64,000 bases of DNA from positions 1 to 64,000 of the forward strand of contig CABJAM010000001.1 in NCBI GenBank assembly GCA_902363555.1, read 5' to 3'. The notes beneath the pieces are model-generated. The model saw only the letters and a program-made list of their open reading frames with translations, did no database searches and had not been told where the DNA came from. Every line of letters begins with the position of its first letter. Positions within the stretch are counted from its first letter, which is position 1. The position numbers and the translations under genes were made by a program. This stretch comes from Lachnospiraceae bacterium (GTDB lineage Bacteria; Bacillota; Clostridia; Lachnospirales; Lachnospiraceae). This document shows, one piece after another, positions 43,864 through 52,929 of this stretch.

Positions 43864-44175
43864 AAAATAGTAAGTGGCCCAAAGACGCCCGCTAACAATT
43901 TTTTATAGCTACGAGCCACAAGGGGGGAGCTTGCTCACCCTTGCGGCGACTGCCGCGACCTGCGGCCAAAGTTTATTATCTCGGAATTTTACCAAAATCC
44001 CGGGATTTTGTCATTTTTATAGTCGAAGTCATTTCATTTAGCCGATTTCCGGCGATATTCTTCAAAAATACCCCTAAATAGTGTCAAAAACCCATTGGAA
44101 TATTAGTAGTTCGCAGAACGTCAAAATCCTATAATAAAGCTACAAATAAAACAGAACATTTGAGGAGGTTTATTT
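43864..44175. repeat. Palindrome-rich intergenic region
   Basis: This 312-bp gap has a hairpin CAAGGG/CCCTTG with inner GAGC/GCTC (43919-43943), GCGGC/GCCGC (43943-43947 with 43952-43956), and a perfect 18-bp palindrome (43993-44010) centred on CCCGGG. TATAAT at 44130-44135 is a possible -10 for the next operon. GAGGAGG precedes the next ATG. Confidence 0.7.
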
Positions 44176-45933
44176 ATGAAGAAAAAATGTACTTCGATGA
44201 TTTTGGCGTTGATTCTTTGTCTGTCCATGGTTCTTTCCGCCTGCGGCGGAGGTGGCGGAAATGGCAGCAACGGCGGACAGACCCAGGCCGGAGCCGGTGA
44301 CAAGGGCAGTACCCAGGCGGCTGGCAGCGATAACAGCAATAAGGATGCGTCCGACAATGACACAGCAGAAGCCGCTGGCACAAATGCGGATGGCGCAGAC
44401 TCAGCCAATGCGGCCAATTCCGGCAATAACAACAATAACGACAATAACGACAATAACGGCGCAGCCACCGGCGAACCCAAAACCGGCGGTATTTTAAAGA
44501 TTGGTACGGGGCAGAACCCGACCATTATCGGCTATACGCCGGAGATTTCGGCAAATGCTCAATTGCAGTTTCTCCGTACCGTATTTAATTCCCTGTGTTT
44601 TTATGACGAAGACGGAAAGCTTGCTCCCGAGCTTGCCGAAAGCTGGGAAACCGATGCCGATGCGGCAACGATAACATTTCATCTGCGCAGCGGCGTGAAA
44701 TTCAGTGATGGTACGGATTTCAATGCGAAAGCTGTAAAATGGAATCTTGAACAGTACAAGTCCGTTGGCCGCACGGAAGCCGCGGATATTAAAACGATCG
44801 AATGCCCGGATGAAAATACAGTTGTGATCACCCTGGAAGCATGGCGTTCCTCGGCTCTGGAGTCCATCGGATTTTTCGTATACTATATGTCGCCCACGGC
44901 CTTTGAAGAAAACGGCGGTGCGGATTGGGCAAGACTCAATGCTGTCGGTACCGGCCCATTCCTCTTAAAATCCTTTGAGCAGGGTGTTGGCGTCAAATAT
45001 GAAAAGAACCCAAATTACTGGGAGTCCGGAAAACCTTATCTGGACGGCGTGGAATATACGATCATTTCCGAACCGACCACTCTTGAAAATGCATTGACGG
45101 CCGGCGAGATCGATATGATTTCCTATGCAAGTATTGACAGTCTCAGAAACCTTGAGCCTACCGGAAACTTTATCCGGGAAACAAATCAGAACGGTAACGG
45201 TGTTGAGACGACCGGTGTTATTCCGTCCAGCTCCGATGAAAATTCACCATTTGCCAATGCACTGGTCCGTCAGGCAATGTGCTATGCTATCGATGCCGAT
45301 ACAATTGTGGAATCTCTGGGCTACGGCTACTATACACGGACAAATCAGTGGGCAGCGCCCGGCGCTATTACCTACAATGATGATGTTGAGGGCTATCCGT
45401 ATAATCCGGAAAAGGCCAAAGAGCTTTTAGTCGAGGCCGGCTATCCGGATGGCTTTGATACTCAGATTTATGCCATGTCCGGTATTGAAAACTGGGCAAC
45501 GGCCATTGCCGACCAGTTGACACAGGTAGGTATCCGTACACAGGTGGAAATGATCGATGGTACAAAGGGCAATGATATGATGACCAACGGTTGGGATGGT
45601 ATTTACTGGCATTTTGCATCTGTGAGCCCTGACCTGGGCCTGTATATGGGCCGTCATCTGGACCCCAGCGGCGCGTTTTATGCCAAGGGTATCCAGCATC
45701 CTCAGGACTGTCTGGATCTGCTTGCCCAGATACGTACAGCCAAGGATGATGATACAAAGATTGCGGCAGAGCTTGAGCTTCAGAAAAAAATCTATGATGA
45801 ATATGCATTGTTTGGAATGCCCCTTTACGTGAGCGCCATCAATGCGATTAAGTACCCGTATGTCTGCGACGACAACTATACCAGATACCATGTAGCCACA
45901 TGGACGCCGGCAAACTGCTGGATGGATAAATAA
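44176..45933 (+). CDS. ABC transporter substrate-binding lipoprotein, family 5 (second operon)
   Basis: The 585 residues include a lipoprotein signal ending LSACGG (Cys about 21), then a low-complexity Gly/Asn/Asp/Ala linker to about residue 100. The mature receptor begins GGILKIGTGQ. Family marks are LAPELAESWETDADAATITFHLRSGVKFSDG and VGTGPFLLKSFEQG. It would bind peptides, opines or glycosides. A hairpin with a T run follows, before the permease genes. Confidence 0.92.
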   Translation: MKKKCTSMILALILCLSMVLSACGGGGGNGSNGGQTQAGAGDKGSTQAAGSDNSNKDASDNDTAEAAGTNADGADSANAANSGNNNNNDNNDNNGAATGEPKTGGILKIGTGQNPTIIGYTPEISANAQLQFLRTVFNSLCFYDEDGKLAPELAESWETDADAATITFHLRSGVKFSDGTDFNAKAVKWNLEQYKSVGRTEAADIKTIECPDENTVVITLEAWRSSALESIGFFVYYMSPTAFEENGGADWARLNAVGTGPFLLKSFEQGVGVKYEKNPNYWESGKPYLDGVEYTIISEPTTLENALTAGEIDMISYASIDSLRNLEPTGNFIRETNQNGNGVETTGVIPSSSDENSPFANALVRQAMCYAIDADTIVESLGYGYYTRTNQWAAPGAITYNDDVEGYPYNPEKAKELLVEAGYPDGFDTQIYAMSGIENWATAIADQLTQVGIRTQVEMIDGTKGNDMMTNGWDGIYWHFASVSPDLGLYMGRHLDPSGAFYAKGIQHPQDCLDLLAQIRTAKDDDTKIAAELELQKKIYDEYALFGMPLYVSAINAIKYPYVCDDNYTRYHVATWTPANCWMDK

Positions 45934-45954
45934 AACTTTTAACGTATCACACAT

Positions 45955-46002
45955 AGGCCGGGAAGCAGGTGAATATGAAGTCTGACTGCCCGGCCTGTTT
46001 TT
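45955..46002 (+). terminator. Attenuator-like terminator after the second binding-protein gene
   Basis: AGGCCGGG pairs with CCCGGCCT (45955-45962 with 45989-45996), followed by GTTTTT. It ends 16 bases before the permease ATG, so partial read-through must supply the rest of the operon. Confidence 0.8.
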
Positions 46003-46018
46003 AAGGAGGAATGAGTTC

Positions 46019-46963
46019 ATGGGCAGATATATACTGAAGCGTATCGGCCAGTCCATTATCGTGTTATTTATTGTGACTGTGCTTGTATTTCTCGTCATGC
46101 ATATGATTCCCGGCGACCCGGTGGCCATCTATCTGGGCGAGACAGCAACGCCGGAGCAGATTGAGTTTTATACAAAGGAATTTGGTTTGGACCAGCCGCT
46201 GTATATCCAGTATTTGCGCTGGCTGGGCGGTCTTTTTCAGGGAGAAATGGGGCGCTCCATCAGTTTTTCCATGGATGTGACCCAGCTTTTGCCGAAACGT
46301 ATTTTGACGACTTTGTCGGTGACCGTGCCGGCATTTATTATTTCTATTATTCTGGGTATTACTCTGGGCGTACTGTCAGCTACCCACAGAGGAAGGTTTC
46401 TGGATTCGTTTATTTCTGTGTTCGCCAACATAGGCATTGCCACACCGGCTTTCTGGGTAGGTATTATCCTAGTATACATATTGAGTCTAAAGCTGGGGAT
46501 TTTGCCTGTACAGGGTTACACGCCGCTCGGGGAGGATTTTGTACTGGGAATCAAAAAGCTGGTCATGCCGGTGATCGTGCTGTCGCTGGGGCATACAGCC
46601 AGTATTGCCCGGCAGACCCGGTCGGCGATGCTGGAGGTTATTTCCTCGGATTATATCCGCACCGCCCGCGCCAAGGGGCTCAGGGAGAAAACTGTGACGC
46701 TGCGGCATGGACTAAGAAACGCGCTGATCCCCATTGTCACACTGCTTGGTATGTCTGTGGGCGGACTGATCGGCGGAACGGTGCTCATTGAGCAGCTCTT
46801 TGTTATTCCGGGAGTTGGTTCCCTTATGATGACAGCAATTATGAACAAAGACTTTATGGTGGTCCAGAATCTGGTGTTTATTATTGCCTTATTTGTCATG
46901 GTCTGTAACCTGTTGGTAGATATTTTGTACGGATATATTGACCCGCGTATCCGTGTGGACTGA
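46019..46963 (+). CDS. ABC transporter permease (DppB/OppB type, second operon)
   Basis: This 314-residue six-segment permease begins GRYILKRIGQSIIVLFIV and has MIPGDPVAIYLGETATPEQ. The coupling loop is SDYIRTARAKGLREKTVTLRHGLRNALIP. It resembles the 23023 permease in plan but is clearly a different paralogue. AAGGAGGAATG is the ribosome binding site. Confidence 0.94.
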   Translation: MGRYILKRIGQSIIVLFIVTVLVFLVMHMIPGDPVAIYLGETATPEQIEFYTKEFGLDQPLYIQYLRWLGGLFQGEMGRSISFSMDVTQLLPKRILTTLSVTVPAFIISIILGITLGVLSATHRGRFLDSFISVFANIGIATPAFWVGIILVYILSLKLGILPVQGYTPLGEDFVLGIKKLVMPVIVLSLGHTASIARQTRSAMLEVISSDYIRTARAKGLREKTVTLRHGLRNALIPIVTLLGMSVGGLIGGTVLIEQLFVIPGVGSLMMTAIMNKDFMVVQNLVFIIALFVMVCNLLVDILYGYIDPRIRVD

Positions 46964-46981
46964 TGAGAGGAGGAATGTTCA

Positions 46982-47887
46982 ATGTCAGGAAATGTTTCAG
47001 GAAATGCCATTGCAGCGCCGGTGAAGGTGCTCAGTCCGAAGCAGGAACGGCGCCGGCAGTTTGTGAAAGCTTTTTTCTCCCGAAAACCGGTGATCGTGGG
47101 TTCTGTTATTATAGTCATTATGATTTTACTTGCCATATTTGCCCCGGTGTTTTCGCCCTATGATCCGTTTACACAGGATCTGCGCAATGCACTTCAGGGG
47201 CCATCGGGGGCGCACTGTTTTGGAACGGATTCCCTTGGCCGGGATATGCTGTCACGGATTATTTACGGCAGCAGGGCTTCTTTGGCTGTGGGGCTTGTAT
47301 CCACAGCAATTGCCGGCGGTGTGGGGATAACTTTGGGGTTATTGTCCGGATATCTTGGGAAATTTGTGGATGCTTTGATCATGCGTATCATGGATGCCAT
47401 GATGTCAATTCCGGTTATTATTCTGGCTCTGTTTTTAGGGGCTGTGCTTGGCAAGGGGCTTGGAAATGTCATGCTTTGTATCGGTATTGTTATGATTCCC
47501 AGCTATGCCCGGCTCACCCGCGGCCAGGTGCTGGCCGTCAAGCAGCTTGACTATGTGACGGCGGGAAAGATTGGCGGGGCTACCCGGCTGAAAAATGCTG
47601 TGAAGCATATTTTACCCAATTGCCTGTCGCCCAACCTTGTTCTTATGACAATGAATCTGGGCAGCGCTATTTTGACGGAGGCGGCTTTAAGCTTTCTTGG
47701 TATGGGTATCAATCCGCCGACGCCCTCCTGGGGTGCAATGGTCAGCGAAGGGTACAAGTATATCAGCAACAATCCAACCATTGCCATTGTACCGGGGCTT
47801 TTCATTCTTATTACCGTGTGGTCCTTCAATGTGTGCGGTGATGCCCTGCGCGATGCTCTGGACCCGAAGCTGCGCGGTTCAAGGTGA
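46982..47887 (+). CDS. ABC transporter permease (DppC/OppC type, second operon)
   Basis: This 301-residue partner permease has a long N-terminal cytoplasmic tail (about 40 residues), the family motif HCFGTDSLGRDMLSRIIYGSR, and the loop LDYVTAGKIGGATRLKNAVKH. It ends CGDALRDALDPKLRGSR. GAGAGGAGG precedes it, 18 bases after the first permease. Confidence 0.94.
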   Translation: MSGNVSGNAIAAPVKVLSPKQERRRQFVKAFFSRKPVIVGSVIIVIMILLAIFAPVFSPYDPFTQDLRNALQGPSGAHCFGTDSLGRDMLSRIIYGSRASLAVGLVSTAIAGGVGITLGLLSGYLGKFVDALIMRIMDAMMSIPVIILALFLGAVLGKGLGNVMLCIGIVMIPSYARLTRGQVLAVKQLDYVTAGKIGGATRLKNAVKHILPNCLSPNLVLMTMNLGSAILTEAALSFLGMGINPPTPSWGAMVSEGYKYISNNPTIAIVPGLFILITVWSFNVCGDALRDALDPKLRGSR

Positions 47888-47964
47888 CGGCAGTGCGAAG
47901 CCGCACGGCTGCGTGTGCGGATTGATTATTAGGAAATCCATGGCAAGTAAAGGAGGCAAAAAGC

Positions 47965-49992
47965 ATGTCACATTTAATAGAGGTTAATAATTTAAGAACG
48001 GAGTTTAAGCAGGATAAAGGGATTCTAAAAGCTGTCAACGGCGTTTCCTATTATTTGGATGAAGGGGAAATTGTGGCGTTTGTGGGCGAGAGCGGCAGCG
48101 GAAAATCAGTGACCCAGTATTCCGGCCTGCAATTGATTCCCTGCCCCCCGGGAAATATTGCCGGCGGTGAGATTTTATTTGAGGGGCAGGATTTATTGAA
48201 ATACGGACAGAACAGCGATGAAATGCGCAAGGTGCGCGGCGGAAAAATCGGTGTCGTGTTCCAGGAGCCCATGACCTCACTGAACCCGGTTATGACTATT
48301 GGCAAACAGCTCACAGAAGGGATTCGCTTACATATGGGGCTGGATAAAAAACAGGCCCGGCAGCGGGCCATGGAGCTGCTGGAGCTGGTAGGTATACCTG
48401 ATGCAAAAAATCGTCTGGACGCCTATCCTCATCAATTTTCCGGAGGTATGCGCCAGCGCATAATTATAGCCATGGCTCTGTCGTGCAATCCGAAGCTTCT
48501 AATTGCTGACGAAGCTACCACGGCGCTGGATGTGACCACCCAGGCGCAGATTCTGGAGCTGATGCAGGATATTGTCAAAAAAACAGGAACGGCGCTTGTT
48601 GTTGTTACCCATAATCTGAGTGTTGTGGCGCGTTACGCCGACCGGGTGTACGTGATGTATGCCGGTGAGATCGTGGAGTCGGGAACGACCATGGAGATTT
48701 TCAACCATCCAAAGCATCCGTATACGATCGGTCTGTTAAAGGCTGTGCCAAGCCTCACCGACCCGAAGGACCGGAAGCTGATCCCCATTGACGGGTTTGT
48801 GACCAATCTGGTGAACCGGAAGGATGCGTGTGCATTTATGAACCGCTGCCCTTATGTCACCGATGAATGTCGCGGGGCAAAAACACCGGTGCTGTCTGCG
48901 GTTGACGGGGAGCCGGACCACTTTAAGGCGTGTCACCGGAATATCGATAAGACCTCGGAGCCGACAGTGGAGAAAAAGGACGAGGTGCGCCAGGTCACTA
49001 AAGCCGGGGCAAAGACTACGGGTGAAACGATTTTGTCCGTGCAGAATCTGAAAGTTTATTTTCCTGTAACCGGCGGGATAATGCGGAAAAAAATTGGGGA
49101 TGTCAAGGCTGTGGATGATGTCAGTTTTGATGTGTACCGTGGTGAGACCTTTGGTCTGGTGGGAGAATCCGGCTGCGGAAAATCCACCGTGGCACGGGCC
49201 GTTTTGCGGCTCAATGACGCCACCGATGGTAAAATTATTTTTGATGGGCATGATATTACGCATATGGATGATGTAAAGATGCGCCCGGTCCGCCGGAATA
49301 TGTCCATGATCTTTCAGGATCCCTATGGTTCACTGGACCCAAGACAGCGGGCGGGGGATATTGTCATGGAGCCCATGAAAAATTTCAATCTGCAAATGAG
49401 TCCGAAGGAAATGGATGCGCGGGTGTCACAGCTTTTTGAGCTGGTGGGCCTGGATCCGGCTTATCGGGAACGCGTACCTCACGAGTTTTCCGGCGGCCAG
49501 CGCCAGAGGCTCGTTATTGCCCGGGCCCTGTCCACCAATCCGCAGTTTATCGTCTGCGATGAGGCTATATCAGCGCTGGATGTGTCCATCCAGGCTCAGG
49601 TGATCAATCTTTTGGAGGAATTGCAGCATAAACTGGGGCTGACCTATCTGTTTATCGCTCACGATCTGTCGGTGGTGCGCCATATCAGTGACCGGGTGGC
49701 GGTGATGTATCTTGGACAGCTCGTGGAGATTGCCGATTGGCAGTCCTTATACGATCATCCGCTGCATCCTTATACTCAGGCACTTTTGGAGGCTGTTCCG
49801 GTGCCAGACCCGCAGCTTGAAGCCGCACGTTCGCGGCAGATCATCCGGGGCGAGGTGCCCAGCCCCATGCAGCGGCCGCAGGGGTGCGCATTTTCCACCC
49901 GCTGTCCGTATGTCACGGAGCAGTGCCGCCATGAGATGCCGGTGCTTTGTGAAAAGGAGACGGGGCACAGAGTGGCGTGCTGGAAAAAGTAA
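47965..49992 (+). CDS. Fused tandem ABC ATPase (DppD-DppF type)
   Basis: Both ATPases of the second transporter are on one 675-residue chain. The first half has Walker A GESGSGKS (41-48), FSGGMRQRIIIAMAL, LLIADEATTALD and its own Cys tail CAFMNRCPYVTDEC. The second half has GESGCGKS near residue 400, FSGGQRQRLVIARAL, FIVCDEAISALD and CAFSTRCPYVTEQC. A charged linker (about 330-350) joins them. Separate genes serve the first transporter (24865, 25853). GGAGGC lies before the ATG. Confidence 0.95.
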   Translation: MSHLIEVNNLRTEFKQDKGILKAVNGVSYYLDEGEIVAFVGESGSGKSVTQYSGLQLIPCPPGNIAGGEILFEGQDLLKYGQNSDEMRKVRGGKIGVVFQEPMTSLNPVMTIGKQLTEGIRLHMGLDKKQARQRAMELLELVGIPDAKNRLDAYPHQFSGGMRQRIIIAMALSCNPKLLIADEATTALDVTTQAQILELMQDIVKKTGTALVVVTHNLSVVARYADRVYVMYAGEIVESGTTMEIFNHPKHPYTIGLLKAVPSLTDPKDRKLIPIDGFVTNLVNRKDACAFMNRCPYVTDECRGAKTPVLSAVDGEPDHFKACHRNIDKTSEPTVEKKDEVRQVTKAGAKTTGETILSVQNLKVYFPVTGGIMRKKIGDVKAVDDVSFDVYRGETFGLVGESGCGKSTVARAVLRLNDATDGKIIFDGHDITHMDDVKMRPVRRNMSMIFQDPYGSLDPRQRAGDIVMEPMKNFNLQMSPKEMDARVSQLFELVGLDPAYRERVPHEFSGGQRQRLVIARALSTNPQFIVCDEAISALDVSIQAQVINLLEELQHKLGLTYLFIAHDLSVVRHISDRVAVMYLGQLVEIADWQSLYDHPLHPYTQALLEAVPVPDPQLEAARSRQIIRGEVPSPMQRPQGCAFSTRCPYVTEQCRHEMPVLCEKETGHRVACWKK

Positions 49993-50002
49993 AATGGCAT
50001 AT

Positions 50003-50045
50003 GACGTAACTGTTTGGCCCCTTTGAGCTGTTATAAAAAGTTACG
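50003..50045 (+). repeat. Inverted repeat after the second transporter operon
   Basis: GTAACT (near 50006) pairs with AGTTAC (near 50040) around GTTTGGCCCCT. The same 11-base core occurs on the other strand after the first transporter operon (26880-26897). Confidence 0.5.
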
Positions 50046-50110
50046 GTTGTTGGTAATGGCCATTTGGGGTATGATGTAAATGAATTTAAAATTGACAGGT
50101 GGGGCAGTAA

Positions 50111-51661
50111 ATGAAATTCAAGTATGTCATTGGGTATATGATTTTAATTTTGGGGGTTGTCATTGGATGTATTGCTATAGTATCCGGATGCAGCCGGATT
50201 TCCGGAAATAGCGGCAATGGTGACGTTCCTTCCGCATCTTCGGAATCGGGAAGCGGCGGAAATGCGGAGCATGTACGTGAAGTTATTTATATGTATCCGT
50301 GGTATGGAACAATCCCACGGGGAACTCAGGATGTGGAGGATGCCATTAACGCCATTACCGTTGGAAAAATAAATACGAAGGTCACATTAAAGCCAGTACC
50401 CTACGCCACCTTTTCCCAGCAGGTATCCTTGTCCGCCGCCAGTAATGAGCCCGTGGATCTGATGACTGTACCGGATGATTTTATGCAGATGCTTGCCGGG
50501 GGGCAGTGTATGGATATCACGGAGCTTATCAATGGCAGAGGACAGGGGATTTTAGATGCTGTGGGTGAATTTATCAGTGGAACGGTGAGAGACGGCCGCA
50601 TTTATGGGGTTAGTGTCATGGGCGGCAAGGCTCTCAGCGCCCACCTGCTCATGCGCACCGACCTGCTGGAGGAAACCGGAATCGATATCGGGCAGATTCT
50701 GCCGGTAGACAATATTATGGAGATGGATAAAAATCTGGAGGTTGTGGAACAGATTTTTGAGGCGATCCATGCAAAGTATCCTGAGATTCAAATTTTTGTT
50801 ACTAATGTGGGAAGAAGCCAACTGGAATATCTGATCAATTATGATTCTTTGGGGGATGGTTTGGGCGTATTGATGGGCGGCGATGATTTTAACGTGGTCA
50901 ATTTATATGCTTCCGAGGAATTTAAGGCAGTTGTGGAGCTGGCCGGCCGGTGGAATGCGAAGGGCTATATGATGAAGGATGCGGCGCTGAATACGGCGTC
51001 CTCCGGCAGTGTGCTGCTGGCCGGTAATGCCTTTTGTGATCTTCCGGTGACGCAGCAGGGCGTTGAAGCGCAGTATAAGCAGACTACCGGCTATGATTTT
51101 ACTGCCGTTCAGATGACCACACCATTACTTTATACCGGTCAGAATGTGCAGAGTGTGAATGTGCTTCCAAAATCCTGCCGTGACCCGGAGGCCGCCATGG
51201 ATTTTCTGAATCTGATGTACACGGATAAGGATGTGGTCAATCTGCTGGCCTACGGTGTGGAGGGAAAACATTACCGTTTTATGCCCAATGGTACGGTGGA
51301 TTATCCGGAGGGCGTCACTGCTCAAAACAGTGATTATCCGTGTATCCAGACGTGGCTGTTTGGCAATGGCCTGCTGGATTACGTGAAGGTCGGCAATGTT
51401 CCGGAGCTTTACGAGATTCAGGCCAGAAATAACGATACAGCGAAAAAGTCCTGCGCTTTTGGCTTTATGTATGATGACACGGCGGTGCGGTCGGAGGTGA
51501 CCGCCTGCCTTAAAATCGTTGAGGAATATAAAAACGGACTGTTGACCGGTATGCTGGATTTGGACCGGCTGGATGAATTTAATGATAAGCTGGAGAAAGC
51601 GGGAATCGAAACGATCATTAAGGAGAAACAGCGGCAGCTCAATGCGTGGCGGGAAACATAG
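50111..51661 (+). CDS. Extracellular solute-binding lipoprotein (LipO-like, DUF3502)
   Basis: The 516 residues have a long hydrophobic signal segment and a lipobox-like VSGCS near residue 27, then a Ser/Gly linker. IYMYPWYGTIPRGTQDVEDAINAIT and the C-terminal DDTAVRSEVTACLKIVEEYKNGLLTG are typical of the LipO/DUF3502 group. These are usually sugar or aromatic-glycoside receptors with separate permeases. No family 1 permease genes are nearby, so it is an orphan here or uses a distant transporter. Confidence 0.85.
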   Translation: MKFKYVIGYMILILGVVIGCIAIVSGCSRISGNSGNGDVPSASSESGSGGNAEHVREVIYMYPWYGTIPRGTQDVEDAINAITVGKINTKVTLKPVPYATFSQQVSLSAASNEPVDLMTVPDDFMQMLAGGQCMDITELINGRGQGILDAVGEFISGTVRDGRIYGVSVMGGKALSAHLLMRTDLLEETGIDIGQILPVDNIMEMDKNLEVVEQIFEAIHAKYPEIQIFVTNVGRSQLEYLINYDSLGDGLGVLMGGDDFNVVNLYASEEFKAVVELAGRWNAKGYMMKDAALNTASSGSVLLAGNAFCDLPVTQQGVEAQYKQTTGYDFTAVQMTTPLLYTGQNVQSVNVLPKSCRDPEAAMDFLNLMYTDKDVVNLLAYGVEGKHYRFMPNGTVDYPEGVTAQNSDYPCIQTWLFGNGLLDYVKVGNVPELYEIQARNNDTAKKSCAFGFMYDDTAVRSEVTACLKIVEEYKNGLLTGMLDLDRLDEFNDKLEKAGIETIIKEKQRQLNAWRET

Positions 51662-51791
51662 GCGGATAGCGCCGGAGGCGAGTCTTAGAGTGGGCTTGAA
51701 AATTGCCGGAAGGGATTTTCGCTCTAAGGGCCTGGCTCCGGCACCTCCCATTAACAGAGCAGGGATTTCCAAAGGAAATCCCTTAAAAGCT

Positions 51792-52637
51792 TTATTCCTG
51801 TGGCCGCTCATAAAGAAAGCGTATGTGCTCATAAACTTCCTGAAAGTCGATCATACATTCATCATCCCAGATTCGTACGGGTACTTTGTCTGTAAAGCCA
51901 TAAATCATAGGGAGTTCATCCTCCTGAGCAAAATTATACACGAGAATTTTTAATCGAACCGGGTCGATCATCCAATATTCCCGTACACCGGCATTGAAGT
52001 ATTTATTCAGCTTGATGACGGCATCCTTCTTCCATGTAGATTTGGACAGAATCTCTATGATGAAATCGGGAGCACCGTAGATACATCGATCAGTAATCTT
52101 GTCTCGGTCACATACAATGACCATGTCCGGCTGGATCATTGTCCTGTCATTACAGTCCAGTTGGACGTCAATGGGAGAAATGACCGGAAGGCATTTTCCT
52201 TTTTTGGACATTATATGAGTCAGCAGTTTTGTATATATGTATCCGACAATTAGTTGATGGGTAGATGTGGGGTCTCCCATATCGTAAATAACACCGTCGA
52301 TCAATTCTACCCGGATATCGTTCGGACTCCGGTAATAATCTTCCAAAGTGTAATCCCCCTGTTTTTTGCCAAACCAGGAACCGTCTGAGTGATTTTCGGT
52401 ATAAGCGGCTTCGGGCTCCCGCATATACATGGCTTTTGCTTCACTGACCTGGACGTGCAGGTCCTTGCTTTCAAGGAATACTTTTTCTATGGCCTGTATT
52501 ACATCGTATTGCGGATTTGCAGTGTCACTGCAAAATATTTTCTGCACGGTTTCCAGGGGAACTCCGGAAAACCCGGCAATTTGTTCACAGGTATATCCCA
52601 GTGCGGCTTTTTTCTCCTTCATCTCCTGAATGGTCAT
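51792..52637 (-). CDS. HTH domain fused to a Uma2-family PD-(D/E)xK domain
   Basis: The 281 residues start with an XRE-like helix-turn-helix (about 1-55: YTCEQIAGFSGVPLETVQKIF). A Uma2 nuclease-like domain follows (about 95-275) with VELIDGVIYDMGDPT, QPDMVIVC, GAPDFIIEILSKST and REYWMIDP. The Asp of QPDMV and Glu-x-Lys-type EILSKST form the expected metal site. Natural roles of Uma2 proteins are unclear. AAAGGGGAGG precedes ATG 52637. It lies opposite the RloA gene. Confidence 0.85.
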   Translation of the reverse strand: MTIQEMKEKKAALGYTCEQIAGFSGVPLETVQKIFCSDTANPQYDVIQAIEKVFLESKDLHVQVSEAKAMYMREPEAAYTENHSDGSWFGKKQGDYTLEDYYRSPNDIRVELIDGVIYDMGDPTSTHQLIVGYIYTKLLTHIMSKKGKCLPVISPIDVQLDCNDRTMIQPDMVIVCDRDKITDRCIYGAPDFIIEILSKSTWKKDAVIKLNKYFNAGVREYWMIDPVRLKILVYNFAQEDELPMIYGFTDKVPVRIWDDECMIDFQEVYEHIRFLYERPQE

Positions 52638-52864
52638 AATGTACCTCCCCTTTGCGGTTATTTGATAAAAAAATGATACGGCTTTCCTTCGTAAGGTTGA
52701 AAAGCCCGATAAAGAAATGGTTTTGTCGATAAATTTAGGATAACACAAGAATTTAGGTAATACAACAAAAACTCATTGACAAAAAACAGCACTACTTGAC
52801 AGGATAGTAATTGTAGTTTTTTGGGAATTAAAACTATATATATGAGAAAAAATCTCAAATATTG

Positions 52865-52892
52865 TTTACAAAATAAATAATTGGCATATAAT
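52865..52892 (+). promoter_or_regulatory. Promoter of the RloA/RloB pair
   Basis: TTTACA (52865-52870) and TATAAT (52887-52892) have a 16-bp spacer in AT-rich DNA. Confidence 0.65.
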
Positions 52893-52929
52893 AGATATTG
52901 AAAAGAAAGGCGAAATGGAGGTAACTATT

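Noticed and set aside
44121..44525. Minus-strand frame rich in Leu/Pro/Ala opposite the second binding-protein gene
   Set aside because: It is the reverse reading of the low-complexity linker of the lipoprotein.
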